Origin: Hetaerina americana
Taxonomy: Eukaryota > Arthropoda > Insecta > Odonata > Calopterygidae
Direction: 5' to 3'
Length of the DNA stretch: 64,000 bases
Assembly (NCBI GenBank): GCA_022747635.1
Contig: JAKTNV010000004.1
Coordinates: 91,021,552-91,085,551 of the forward strand
The notes beneath the pieces were generated by a model. It saw only the letters and a list, made by a program, of their open reading frames with translations. It was not told the DNA's origin and ran no database searches. Both the position numbers and the translations under genes were made by a program. Below, one piece after another: positions 46,963 to 58,559 of this stretch (position 1 is its first letter; each line of letters starts with the position of its first letter).

Positions 46963-48205
46963 TGTAAAATATTGTAATCTAAAATATAATCTATAAATAT
47001 TCTTATATTAAAGCATTATTTTATCCCATCTAACAATACAATTGAAGTAAAATCTCGTCAATTCTGAAAACGTCTCTGGGAAGATTTCTCCATTGCCATG
47101 GTGGAATCAGTTGAGCAAAGCTTGGCTGTCATATTGGATTAGATCGAGGAGGAGACAGGCGAGCGTGAGGTGACGGGGCCTAAAGAAGGAGGTGGATAGG
47201 GGTGTAGTGGGAGGGGATGGATGTGGGGCTAGGTGCAGCCGAAATCTAGAGTAAGAGCTAGCTGATCGAGGAAGAAAGACGCGAAGGAATAGAACTCCAG
47301 AGGCAAGCGGGTAAAAAATATCGAGAGATATCACTACGTCAGCGTTTCTCTTCATGAGTGATCAGACACCTTGTTCTCTACGCTCCGACCGCCGTTCTTG
47401 AGTGAGGTGAAGCCGAAAGAAAAATCGAGAAAATGAACGCACAATATGATTGGCTAAAAACTGCCCCGTTATGTCATTCCATTTCCCGCCCGGTCTGGCG
47501 GTGAAACCAAGATTAAAGATAAACTTGTAAGCCAGGCACGAAAAAACTGAGCAACAAAAATATTGGACTTCTTCAGAAAGAATTTTATCTACCACGCATG
47601 CATGCTACCGGAACATTGAAACCCATTCTACTTTTTTCGTTCTATTTCGACAAGTTTTAAGAGAAATCATGTACTTTGTTATAATTGACAGATTCACATG
47701 CGTACTAGAATCTTCCGCATACGCACTTACCAATGAAAGAAAGACACATAAGATGGCAACTTACTTTGAAGACATTAGGTCTAAGCATTGATTAATAAAG
47801 CATTTCATGGTATCATAAAAGATAATAAAAGAAGAACTTTTTCATCCTCAGAACTCCAGTAATGCCACATCAGCCGTCCTTTTTCCTCGGACAGATCTTT
47901 CGTAACTAAATCCAAAAAAATATTTAAAGAAAGCTTATTCCTGAAAATGTGTTTTATTGCTAAAGAAGAGTCATGTTACATTCAGTGTAATGATATCATC
48001 TAATCGTGTGTGAATAAGGTATAAAGTTATGTCGCGCAGAACCCTCACTATCTCTCCTCAGAAACTTCCTCTCACGGAGGAGACAATTCTAATTCCCTAG
48101 TCCTATTATTAAAACATAGAACGGTATTATTCCAGAACCCATGGCATCAGTAAGCCTCTGGGCAAAAGTTTTATACACTCTGCCAGCAACCGTGTCCACA
48201 AGCTG
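46963..48205. other. Non-coding; moderate G-rich patch 47135-47300
   Basis: No recognised repeat or gene. Frames of 77-82 codons on the minus strand have no domain. Confidence 0.5.
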
Positions 48206-48210
48206 TGTAT

Positions 48211-48360
48211 ACTACCTTGATCAAAAAGTTCCCGGAATAACCACCGTGTGGCGCTCCCATCGTTCCGATTTGAGTTCTGTTTTTTTTGTTAAATTGGTAC
48301 ATCTGTTGTTGATATTCCCTTTAAATCTTAGTGTCATAACTTGACATTTGCAAAAGTTAC
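48211..48360. repeat. Left terminal inverted repeat of the mariner
   Basis: Pairs with 49392-49543. It contains the last ~45 codons and the stop (48221-48223) of the transposase frame, so coding sequence and terminal repeat overlap. Confidence 0.93.
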
Positions 48361-49336
48361 GGTCGGTTTTCGGTATGTCCATCAGTGCTTCCTGCGATTT
48401 TTCCATTACTTCCTCTCGGCTGCTAAAACGCGTTCCCCGTAATGGTTTTTTAACTCGATTGAACAGAAAGAAGTCACAGGGAGCCAAATCAGGTGAATTC
48501 GGTGGCTGTTGGATGGTATTTGTTGCATTTTTCGTCAAAAAATTACGAATAATGATAGCACTGTGCGACGGTGCGTTATCATGGTGCAAAATCCACGAGT
48601 TTTCTGCCCACATTTCTGGTCTCTTTCGGCGAATTGCTTCACGCAAACGTCTCATAACGCCCAAATAATACTCTTTGTTTACTGTCTGGCCTTCTGGCAA
48701 AAATTCATGATGCACTACACCGTTGTAATCCATGAAAACCGTCAGCATTGCCTTCTTTTTTGACTGAAAACGACGTGGTTTTTTTGGTCTCGGCTCATTT
48801 GGTGAACGCCATTCACTTGCCTGATGTCTGGATTGCGTGTCGTACTCATAAACCCACGTCTCGTCTCCAGTAATGATCCTTTTGATGAATGTGGGATCGG
48901 ATTCAGCCTCGCAAATCATGTCTTTTGCGACGTCAACACGGTCTCTTTTTTGCATGAAATTGAGGTCTTTCGGAACCAACTTTGCTGCTACACGACGGAA
49001 ACCCAAATCATTAACCACAATGTCTTGGGCGGATCCATAGGCAATGTTCAAGTCCTCCGCTATTTCTCTGATGGTTAATTTGCGGTTATTGACCAACATT
49101 TCTTTTACTTTATCAATTTTTTCACCGACTTTCGATGTCGATGGTCTGCCACTGCGTTCATCATCTTCGATTGACTCACGACCACTTCTGAACCGCTCGT
49201 GCCACTGGTAAACGACCGTTTTTTTTAGAGAATCGTTGCCGAAACACTTTTCCAACATTTCCAACGTCCGTGCGCCACTAAATCCGTTTTTTACGCAAAA
49301 TTTAATACAAGTTCGTTGTTGCAAATTTAAATCCAT
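48221..49336 (-). CDS. Mariner transposase, DD34D, with altered C-terminus
   Basis: Cut-and-paste transposase of the IS630-Tc1-mariner superfamily. From the Met at 49334-49336 the product is about 371 residues. This start is preferred because MDLNLQQRTCIKFCVKNGF aligns with the usual mariner N-terminus; the frame is open further upstream to 49405. In order: first helix-turn-helix (to WHERFRSGRESIEDDERSGRPS), second helix-turn-helix (LTIREIAEDLNIAYGSAQDIV), LVPKDL linker, then the catalytic Asp residues in TGDETWVYEYD, HHDNAPSH and SPDLAPCDFF. The last two are separated by 34 residues, giving DD34D. No internal stop. The protein leaves the family pattern after MDIPKTD: the usual Trp- and Cys-containing C-terminal end is missing. 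About 45 residues read from the terminal repeat replace it (RNFCKCQ onwards). The catalytic core looks intact; activity with this tail is unknown. Confidence 0.9.
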   Translation of the reverse strand: MDLNLQQRTCIKFCVKNGFSGARTLEMLEKCFGNDSLKKTVVYQWHERFRSGRESIEDDERSGRPSTSKVGEKIDKVKEMLVNNRKLTIREIAEDLNIAYGSAQDIVVNDLGFRRVAAKLVPKDLNFMQKRDRVDVAKDMICEAESDPTFIKRIITGDETWVYEYDTQSRHQASEWRSPNEPRPKKPRRFQSKKKAMLTVFMDYNGVVHHEFLPEGQTVNKEYYLGVMRRLREAIRRKRPEMWAENSWILHHDNAPSHSAIIIRNFLTKNATNTIQQPPNSPDLAPCDFFLFNRVKKPLRGTRFSSREEVMEKSQEALMDIPKTDRNFCKCQVMTLRFKGNINNRCTNLTKKTELKSERWERHTVVIPGTF

Positions 49337-49391
49337 TTCTGAAATTGTAAAAAATCGCCAACACACACAGAGATAGATGTACTCTTGGCTA

Positions 49392-49543
49392 CGTAACTTT
49401 TGCAAATGTCAAGTTATGACACTAAGATTTAAAGGGAATATCAACAACAGATGTACCAATTTAACAAAAAAAAACAGAACTCAAATCGGAACGATGGGAG
49501 CGCCACACGGTGGTTATTCCGGGAATTTTTTGATCAAGGTAGT
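49392..49543. repeat. Right terminal inverted repeat of the mariner
   Basis: Pairs with 48211-48360. It lies wholly upstream of the transposase start (49336), so here the same sequence is promoter or 5' untranslated DNA. A plus-strand frame across it reads the same NFCKCQVMTLRFKGN peptide as the transposase tail, which shows the duplication. Confidence 0.93.
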
Positions 49544-49549
49544 ATACTT

Positions 49550-49990
49550 TCTAGTTCCTGGTCATCACATTCCTGGAAATTAAATTTGCATCAAACTTTA
49601 GGTCAATAGCGATGGTGAAACGTATTTTTCCTCATAATAATCTGGAATTCCAAATAAATCATTAAAACTTAACGGCAACAAATATTGGATTCACTCATAT
49701 CTGAAACTTATCTTCGGAGTACCGGCCCATAAAAACCGCAGCTCACTTATACCTTGGCTAACAGTAATATATAAGCTTTTCTAGCTTCAAGATGAGTAAA
49801 ATACTTGAAATAACTACGGAATAATCCACGGAGATTCTTGAAATGAAATTCGAAGAGAGATCAGAATATGCTGAGAATCCAATTTAAAAGGAAAACGGGA
49901 GAGCATCATGATAGCTGCAATATACGCAAGTAACAAAAACTGGAAGCAGCAGTATCGCAGTGGTTTTAATACTCTGCGATCGATGAGGAG
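49550..49990. other. AT-rich stretch, nothing recognised
   Basis: No supportable feature. Confidence 0.55.
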
Positions 49991-49994
49991 AGCT

Positions 49995-50560
49995 CCATTC
50001 CCGTCATCCCACCCCAACGGTGCTCCACACAACCAACCTACTCCACCCCTCCCTCTCCCGCCTCGCACCCCCCACCCATTATCCCTCCCTCCTCCGCTCT
50101 CCCATCTATTTTTAAACCGGCCTCCTTCCCTATCCCATCTCTCCTCCCCGACAGAGTTCCTCGCGGCCGCTCCATTCGGAACCTCAAACACAATCCCGCA
50201 GGATTCCCTATCAATTTCTTCCCAAAGAGCGTCTTTTTTTGCAGAGGAAAAAAAGCCGGAAAAATTCGAGAGAGAGGGTATGATGGTGTGAGGGATGCGG
50301 GGGTGGATGGGATGTGTGCTGGAGGAGACGGAAGAATCAAGAAAGCCTTCCCCATTTCCTTCCCCTTCCTTCTCATGTATATATACGATACACCACAACC
50401 TAGTTCCTCCTCATCCGTTGCCGTATCAATCAGAAATGTTACTCCCAATAGGGTCGGCCTTTCTTGAACCATTGCTTTGCCTGTGAGCGGGCGGCAGAGG
50501 GAATTGCCTGAAGGAACATAGAGCGGACGGAGAAGAGCGAGGGAAGCATTTGTGGATTCG
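49995..50560. other. Pyrimidine-rich island
   Basis: The plus strand is C/T-rich at 50010-50150 and 50335-50380. Two long minus frames (194 and 191 codons) overlap each other in different frames and have no domain: composition artefacts. Confidence 0.5.
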
Positions 50561-50564
50561 TCAT

Positions 50565-52125
50565 TCCTTACATGTTTTTCGGTAACTTTCAGCCGGCAAG
50601 TGCAAGAGGCCAATGCGTGAGGCCCATTTATATTTTCCAGTGGTGGTCGACCTTAAGTTAGTTGAGATGTTGCCATATTTCAAAGCGTACCCTGCTTCGA
50701 GAAGAAAGTGCTAGTTTGTATTTCATTGACTTATTATTTATGCCTTATGGTCGAGAAAGTAATTAGATATATTTGTATTACGCGTTAAAATGTACTTGCG
50801 TAAAAATTTGATTATAGCAGTAAATTCATGGGTAATTAAACTTAATTAACAAAGGAATATTTATTTGGTTTTTCAGAGGTGGCTTTATGGAATCGATTCA
50901 TTTTATAATGAAGAATTATAAATTTGCAATCCCACAGAATTTTATTTAGACACGAACCGTTTTACGATGCTCGATGTCACCATAAGGTTAAATTTCGACA
51001 CCCTGATCTTGTCTAAATACGATTCCATGGCATTGCAAAGTTAAGATAATTCATTATAAAATTCATATGTAAGTGATAATTTTATACTTTTAACCAAAGA
51101 TCGTAAGTGGATTCAGTCAAATTGGGATCGATTTTGATGCCATAGAAATACAGAACAGGTTTTTATTTTTTTTAACTGCACTGGTTAGAAAAATATTCTG
51201 GTATATCGTACATGTATCACACCAAAAGCTGCATTAAATCAGAATTAATAATTTCTATTTACTTTGACTACTGTTTTTATAAATTCTCCTACGTGAAATA
51301 AGATACTGAATTTCCATCACCGATGTATTATTGAGGAAAACGAAAAAAAGGACTTATAGAATGCCACTTAGTGCAACTTAGGGCGGAAGAGAGTAGTCAA
51401 GAACGAGAGAGTTTCCTTTACGCTAGACGCAGCTACATTGGCTTCCTACTTGAGTGACTTTCTTGTTACTCTCGAACTAATTGAAGACGCGAAGGGAACT
51501 ACCTCAATGGAAAAGGAAGATCTGATCACCAACGCTATTGATGTGGGGTTCACGAGCAAACTGGTTCACATGTGTACGTTTCTGGTTATTCTCCAACTTA
51601 TTGAAATGCATTGGGTTCCGTGCGTCGGCGGAATGGGGAATTGGCGTGCGCACTGAGGAGCTCCTTGCCGTAGCTCGTGAAGAATTATGTGGACTCCAAG
51701 GCGTCTGGCCGAGTTGCAGAATGGAGCAAGAGAATCAAACCGCATGTGCATTAATGGAAATTCTCTCCGAAATCGGATTTTAAAGGCAAGATAAAACAGT
51801 AACCAGAAAACAATGTGCTGCGAGGGATTAAACATGATCTGTTTGAACTACACATCACGTCAAGCTGTACGTGCTTTAAGATTTTTTATCTAAAACGCTA
51901 CGAGACAAATATTTGGTCCCATAGAATTTTGAAAATTTTCAATATACTTTGCATTACTTGTACTCATTATTCAATAACAATGACGGTATCACCGTGCAGA
52001 ATATAATGTAAAAGATTCCTCTCGTATAATAATGTAATAATCCCCAACTGATATTAGTTTTCCGCGCAAAGTAATTCCCCTCCTCGCTGAAATAATTGAC
52101 TGGTCAGATTTTTCAAACCTCGGCT
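50565..52125. other. Mostly AT-rich; moderate GC 51400-51790
   Basis: Frames of 72-89 codons overlap on both strands at 51438-51835. CATGTGTACGTTTCTGGTTATTCTC-like text (51568-51595) resembles CTTTCTTGTTACTCTCGAAC (51459-51480), a possible diverged ~110-bp tandem duplication. No gene recognised. Confidence 0.45.
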
Positions 52126-52129
52126 CGAG

Positions 52130-53100
52130 ACCTAGTCGAGGGGGAGGCGCTCTTCGCCTCCGATTTCCGCCCACTGCATCCAGAGGCCCTTCAAAAGCAG
52201 GTCATCTGAGAAAAGAAGGAAGCCCCACTGCTCCACTCCATTATTCTCCCAATCCCGCCCTCCTCTCGTCCCCATCGACCCCCCGCCCCCTTTCCCCTCA
52301 GGCCCACTCCACCACCATACCCGCCTTCACGTAGCCGAGCGCCCAGGTTTATTAAGAAAATTCGTTCCGCTTTCCCACCCTTTCGAATATATTCCCAATT
52401 TCCCAACCACTCAGCATCCCTCCTACCAGCCTCTCGCACCATTCCTTAATCATGAAGGCGAGTTAAAATATTCATGGGAGCGATCCCACTTCCGTGATTC
52501 CCGGACGATTTCCTTCAACCCCTCCGCCCCACCCCACACCAACACGTGATGCATGCTCATATCGATACCCTTAAGGCAATCTACTTCCGCCGCCCACTTC
52601 CAACTTCCGAATACATACTCTTCTCGTTCGGGGGAGGAGGAGAGGGGGACGGAAGGTTTGGAGGGTGTAAAAGGATGGGCTCTGGGGAGGGCGTGCACCC
52701 GTGGATGGGAGTCAAAGGTTCAAGAAGGCGTTGAAATAACAGCAGTGATGAGTGTCATCTTTTCGCGAAGCAAATATTAGCAGAGGTTCGGTTCCCTCCC
52801 TCGAGAGAGCGGCAAGGGATGGGGATCGGATGATGGGGGGGGTGAAGGGGGAGGGCGAGAGGGCGGGATACCACCCTTGCTCTCTCTTCCCTCTGAGCGC
52901 TTTCCCTTCCCATACCCTCACCCGCCATTCTCACTCCTCCCTCGCTTGTGGCTAAAGACACAGACGAAGCCCTGATTCCCAAACATTGTTTGAGTGCCGT
53001 ATCTCGGCTGAAAGATCGAAGACGAGCGGACTTTTTTCTGCTCCGGGCCCTTACCTCTCACCCCCCACTCCCCATGGCCCGCCTTCCAAATACATGGAAA
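52130..53100. other. GC-rich island, C-rich then G-rich, with G4 motif
   Basis: C-rich at 52230-52320 and 52500-52545, G-rich at 52630-52705 and 52800-52870. A G4 pattern lies at 52835-52867. The sign of the asymmetry switches near 52600. A small hairpin GGAGGCG/CGCCTCC sits at 52143-52161. All frames are low-complexity. Confidence 0.55.
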
Positions 53101-53104
53101 TTTT

Positions 53105-54555
53105 TCGATCCTAACCAATATATCCACTTGGCGGAATAGTGTACACATTTGTTCAGATCTTCGACCAACATCGGATACGAATACAAAATCGCGCGGAGCC
53201 TTGCCAAGGAATATTCCCTCATTTATTCACAAGCTTTTAAGCCAATGCTCACAAATCGGTGAACACCAGAGCGTGGCGAAACTTTCCAACTACCTTTCCC
53301 GTGGTGATCATCAACCCACATCACGACGCAAATCATGTCATAATTTCATAATTATAACATGATGGGCCAGCAAAACGCACAAATGGCTATCTCATCCATT
53401 TAATTCTTTTGATTGCCTTGCGCCTTGTTCCAAGGGGGAGGGGGAGGGCGAAGGGGAAAATTCCGGAAATGAGAATCGGTCCAACTGAGACTCCGTACAA
53501 TTTGCTTTGCACCTCGCAGACTGTATATAGCGCTCGCTGAATTATACAACTTAATTTGAACATGTATGGATTTTGGTCGAGAAAATATCACTTGAACTTT
53601 GAAAAAGGTTTCTTTTGGGAAAACTAACATTTTTACCTTTGTTTATGCCAAGGAAAACACCGCATTTCGATAATTTCTCTCATATTTAACTAATTATTCA
53701 AATTACGTTCTCCTGCACAAGAAAACGTACATTTGAGATGGGAGATATTCTTCAAATAACAGTATATTTAACTAAAGTTAGTGTAAAGAAGTAGCCAATT
53801 TTCATGTTCAATGATGATCTTCAAAACAAACGGCTCATCTTACCGTAAAAGCAACTTCAACTACAAACAAACCTACACGCGGCAGTGTTGTTGTTGAGGT
53901 CGGAGCGAACTTGGAATCCACCACGCAAAAACATGTCAAATTATTTTCATCAACATCTGGGTGGAACCCAATTAAATTTTTCATAGATTATTTTCTCACA
54001 ATGGAAGCAGCGATATTAAATTTTACTTCCCTGTGAGTAGTAACTGTATTTGCGGGTCCATCTGTGAAATTGAATACCTCCCATCTTTAAACTTGTTCAT
54101 CATCCTATGTTGTGCTTACTGTAGGAAGCATTATGCTTTCCATGAGCATATTGCAGCAGTATTTAGGCATCAGCTGACGATTTGTGCAGGTGAAAAAACA
54201 AAATTTGAATGCGGTGTAGCGTCATGGCCGAAGGTAAACTGAACGTAATTTAACTTGCACGCCACTTGCGCTGCACTGGGGTAAATAAATTATACATCAG
54301 CACATTTTTATTAATTTATAAGTTAACAGTGCAGCGAAAAATTAAATTTTTGAACCCTAAATGCTAAAAATGATAAAAATGCTATCATCACTCTGCTATA
54401 AGCTGGCAACATAAAATTGTTTTCTAAAAAAAAGTCTTTAACGAAGTCCCTCACATAAACTCATGCATAAAAATAAAGCTATACTTTCAATGACAATGCG
54501 ATAATTGGATCTGAGAGACTCATTGTCATAACTCAAACATCGATGAGTTATGATC
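53105..54555. other. AT-rich stretch, nothing recognised
   Basis: A G-rich patch lies at 53430-53460. No gene or repeat recognised. Confidence 0.55.
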
Positions 54556-54559
54556 AACA

Positions 54560-55235
54560 GAGGCAAGTGTAACTTCGCGTAACGCGTCCAACAGGGCAAA
54601 TGTAATAGTATTACTACTATTCGTTATGCACATTAAAGACTTAAAATCACACATTAGAGGCAACCTTTGATTGTTTGCAGACGGTAAACGGTGGTATACA
54701 GGGAAACAAGGACCCAGCAGATTGCGGGCTACTCCCTAGCGATTTAGGCAAAATAGTATTGGGGCGAAGAATGGGGATTTGAACTAAACACGAGCAAATG
54801 CGCAGTATACAAATTTTGGAGCAAAAGAATTAATGAACGGGACATAGAATATACGATTGAGGGTTCAGTTCAGTACTAAGTCAGTTCAAGTTAAATATTT
54901 GGGGACTCCTAACACCAAGCCTTTAATGGGGTGCACATATTAGGAGAATATGCAGATGCGCCTTAAAGAAACTCGGCATAATTAAACGGTTGGTGGGGAA
55001 ATTTAATGCGACAGCTAAAAATAAATGTTTTTTTCGCTCCAGCTTGGCCACATATGGAATATGCCACAAGTATTTAGAATCCTTGGAAGACATTGTTGTT
55101 GAAGAAATTAGATAACTTTCAAAGAAAACCCATTAGATTTGTCAAACTTTGTTTTGATAATAAGACGAGAGTGAGAGGACTTTAAGAGGAATTGGGCTGG
55201 AACAAACGAGTTTAGGTGTGACATAAAATGGAATT
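54560..55235 (+). mobile_element. LINE family J (jockey/CR1-like) RT remnant
   Basis: In plus-strand frames with shifts: LLLFVMHIKDLKSHIRGN (54625-54667), a stop at 54668-54670, LFADG (54671-54685), then DPADCGLLPSDLGKIV, TPSL-WGAHIRRICRCALKKLGIIKRLVGKFN and, further, a SSLATYGICHKYLESLE block. This is the palm and post-palm order of non-LTR RTs. The second Asp of the FADD active site is Gly here and there are many stops, so the copy is dead. Distinct from LINE family A. Confidence 0.83.
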
Positions 55236-55288
55236 ATTATGGCCCCACATTGTTATGGGCATATTAGTGCCTGTGTATATTATTTGCT

Positions 55289-55289
<1 letters not shown>

Positions 55290-55375
<86 letters not shown>
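55290..55375. repeat. (AT)n tract in or next to LINE J
   Basis: About 85 bases of pure alternating TA, between the RT remnant and the presumed 3' UTR. Confidence 0.97.
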
Positions 55376-55378
<3 letters not shown>

Positions 55379-55610
55379 CATGCGTGTACATTAAAACAAC
55401 TTTTTCATGAATATATACGTCTCTTTGGGTGCGCACTAGCATGTGTTTTGTTTATTTTACTCTTAGTTAACTATTATTTTACGGATGGTGTCTTAACATC
55501 ACCCGCTACATGCCCTTTCCGTAGCTGGTGGTAGAGTAATGGTACCGTCAAAATTATTGGAAATCTATTTATTTCCAAGTCTTGCAGATTATATTCAAAT
55601 CCTAGAGAAT
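55376..55610 (+). mobile_element. Presumed LINE J 3' UTR
   Basis: GGATGGTGTCTTAACATCAC plus CCGCTACATGCC (55483-55513) matches the text at 63971-64000 (GGTGGTATCCTAACACACCCCGCCACACG) with few changes. The upstream TGTTTTGTTTATTTTA-like sequence is similar too. Position after the RT and recurrence at the window edge suggest the 3' UTR of one LINE family. Confidence 0.55.
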
Positions 55611-55739
55611 GTGTCGTCCCATTGCGTACCAGGGAGAGAAATCATAGAAAGAAATGGGAACTAAATCGTGGCCTCATCAAAATCACCCTTTTGAATGGCT
55701 CGGACATGTATTCACGCGATGAATGTCTTGTTTTCCTCT

Positions 55740-56190
55740 CGGTAGCGCCCAGCATTACTCTCCAGCGTGACTCAAGGAGGAGGAGGTTGAAAGTGCCGGA
55801 CGGGACCCGGGAGAGTGGCGAAGGAAGGAAGGAAGGCGTCTCCTCGATCGAAGGAGGGTCGGAGACATCCCCCTTCCGCCCCTTTGTCCTCTCATGCCCG
55901 TCTCGCCTCGCGGATATCAATCCCGCGTCAGTCAGATGGACGGCGCCCCCGGGGTGTGGACGGACACCCTCCCGCTCACTTCCGCGTCGGCGTCGGGACG
56001 ACACCCACCTCCTCCCTGCACTCCCGTCCGCTCTTCCAACCCTGCCTCTCGCGGTCCGCACCAGGGCAATGGAACAGACTTGCTGGCGATGGACTTGAGC
56101 ACAATCGCCGTTGGGGGAGACCGCCTTCGCGATCGCGGCGCTGCGAAAGCCGCGCAGGGTTCACGAAGGCTGGATTCACGAGGTTTTGCA
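55740..56190. other. GC-rich, CpG-rich island
   Basis: One of the most CpG-dense islands (55915-56165). Four overlapping frames of 102-158 codons exist in both directions and none shows a domain. Candidate regulatory DNA or a lineage-specific exon; undecided. Confidence 0.5.
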
Positions 56191-56194
56191 CTCC

Positions 56195-58555
56195 ATAAAT
56201 GATTCATCACTTTTAAGATGCTTTCGTTCAAATGGCTCAGTTTGAAACGATGGCATACATTAGCTAATTCACTGATTAATTTAATGATGTCCATGGTGAA
56301 TCCATCCATTCTGTAGATGTTTGAAATACCAATGTTATCAAGCTTACATTTATTTTATCTGTAGCGGTCATTTTTTGCAAACAAAACAGTAAGACAATTC
56401 CCGCTGATGGAATGTTTATTACTCGCGCGTGTTTTATATACGAGTATATTTTAGAAATTAGTGTAGACATGTTTACACCCACCAAAAGTTTTTCTGGGTG
56501 GAAAAAATACAGAAATCGGTTGAATGAAAGATCGGGCCTCATTCGAACGGGCTTATAGTCTTCAGGGCGGTTGAGTAGCCGATCATCGAAAGGTCAGTGG
56601 AGATGTCGAGCCCGATATAGGGGATAAATGTCATCCCTTGGCGGTGTATTTACGTATATGACTCGACCACCTCGTTCAATTCGTCAGAATGCATGAATAG
56701 TTATTTCTGTCAATTATCACCATGATGATATAATTATTCGAAATTTTCTTCAACCAATTTCTCCTAGCATACTTGATTTTGAGATAGCATAAACGAGAGA
56801 AATAGCAAACTCGAACAAATTTCAGAATTATGAAAAACATCGGTGTATCATTAAAAAATCGATTTTCCTGATGAATTAATAGTTATGAACAGCATCCAGG
56901 CAAAGGAAGCTGCACTCATGGCACGTGACCATTTATAAAGGGTGATTAAAAATTGTTAGAATCTTTTTGCGGTGGCCTGAGCACTAATATTACAACTGGA
57001 GATAACAGAATTAATGTTTTTAATATTTTGGTGGATCATATTAATTATATAAATTTTTATTTAAAATGGAGCTAAATAACTACACATTACTATTGTAGCT
57101 GACATTAACGCTTACTATTCCATCTTTCTCTTCTAAAAAAACAAATTTCCCACGGTTTATATAGGGAAGAGAGTGGCCAACTATATCATATTTATATTAT
57201 ATTATTTTTCGAAAACAAATTAGACCAGCATTGATATAAGTGATATCTGAAATTAAAACTGAAACTGAAAACGCAACAAATTTAACGTTTTTTTAAAACG
57301 TGCCGAATCTGGTCGCAGTCTAGCTGACCGTCAGTACCGCTAAAGTCCTTTATTTTAGTCGACTCGAAAACTACGTATTTCAGAAATGAAAGTGCAATAT
57401 ATATTGCAATGGAAATAAACAAAGGGGAGGGTAGACAGTGGAGACAAAGCAATATTATCACGGAAAAACAAACTAACGGTGTCGGATGACGTCGAATTTC
57501 CTCGTATTACATTGGCTAAAAATAAATGGACTCCTTATGGGCAGGGTACTTGAAATCGAGAATCAAGGTTATAAAGAATGATTAATGCAAACAGATTAAT
57601 ATGTGATTCAATTTTCAGCTACTGTTCTGAGATTCAACTGCGAAATATTTCCTCCAGATAAGTTATTAATGGGGTGGAAAAAAGGCCCATCACTTGTCAG
57701 GCTGTATTGAATAAGTAATAAATTATACACTTCCAACAAGGGAGGACTCAAGAACAAAGCAATCAATCAACCTATACAGGTCATTTTAGCCGGTCAGAGA
57801 AGATAAGAAACATATAAATTTAGCTTCTTGCAGGAAAAATTTCCATCAGCATATAATATGCATATTTTTCAATATGATTTTGCAATTTGAAAATGTTTAC
57901 GGTTAGGAACGATTCAATTTGAATTTTCAATATTTATCAAATCAAATCAAAATTTACGTTTCGGGTATATTATGCCTAGAATTTGTCTCATTTATTAATC
58001 GTCATGTTTATGTCATATTTATTAATGAATTTGTAATATTTTACAAAACATCTTCATATGTAGTATGGTCAGACTTTTTCCAAATCAGCGGGAAGATATG
58101 CTAATGTATTTTTCTAACTCAAATCTGAGTAAAAAATACATTTTAACTGATCATGCCCATTTCTGTGCTCTTAGAAATGTTGTCATTAAATAAGGGAATG
58201 GAGTAAATGAAAACTTTAACTATATTTAGTATTTTGTTGAACACAAAACACTAACTATAAATTTCCTGAACTTCACAAAAAGAAATGTTTAAAATGCTCC
58301 TACAGTAAATCACTCAGATACACGTGCTCATTATCAAGCATTACGTATACCCCATAAGGTACTCTTACGTTAGTTTCCTCATACAATTGGGCAATACGAT
58401 CTAATATTTTTAGAATGCTAGTTGGTTGTAATTTTTGACTTATATCAAGGCATAATAATTTATACAATAAGCAACACGGCTAAATTTCGCACAATGCCCG
58501 TCAAAATGAGTCAGATCGGCATTCACCAGTAATTCAATTTGCCAACGGAAAAAAA
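56195..58555. other. AT-rich stretch, nothing recognised
   Basis: No repeat or gene signature visible. Confidence 0.55.
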
Positions 58556-58559
58556 GCGA

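Larger units (their letters stand above)
48210..49544 (-). mobile_element. Mariner element with ~150-bp terminal inverted repeats
   Basis: About 1.33 kb. Left repeat 48211-48360 and right repeat 49392-49543 match with about two differences (one substitution near the tip and 8 versus 9 T in a homopolymer). The tips read CTACCTTGATCAAAAA and sit next to TA, the mariner target; TATA at both ends makes the exact boundary ambiguous by two bases. One transposase frame lies between. High repeat identity and an open frame point to recent activity. Repeats of this length are unusual, as most mariners have about 30 bp. Confidence 0.93.

Noticed and set aside
48348..49078. Plus-strand frames of 84-106 codons
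   Set aside because: Antisense shadows of the mariner transposase.
49814..50613. Two overlapping minus-strand frames of 194 and 191 codons
   Set aside because: They use different frames of the same pyrimidine-rich island and neither has a recognisable domain.
55622..56202. Possible exon in the CpG-dense island (frames of 102-158 codons)
   Set aside because: Several mutually overlapping frames in both directions, no domain and no clear splice context. Recorded only as an island.
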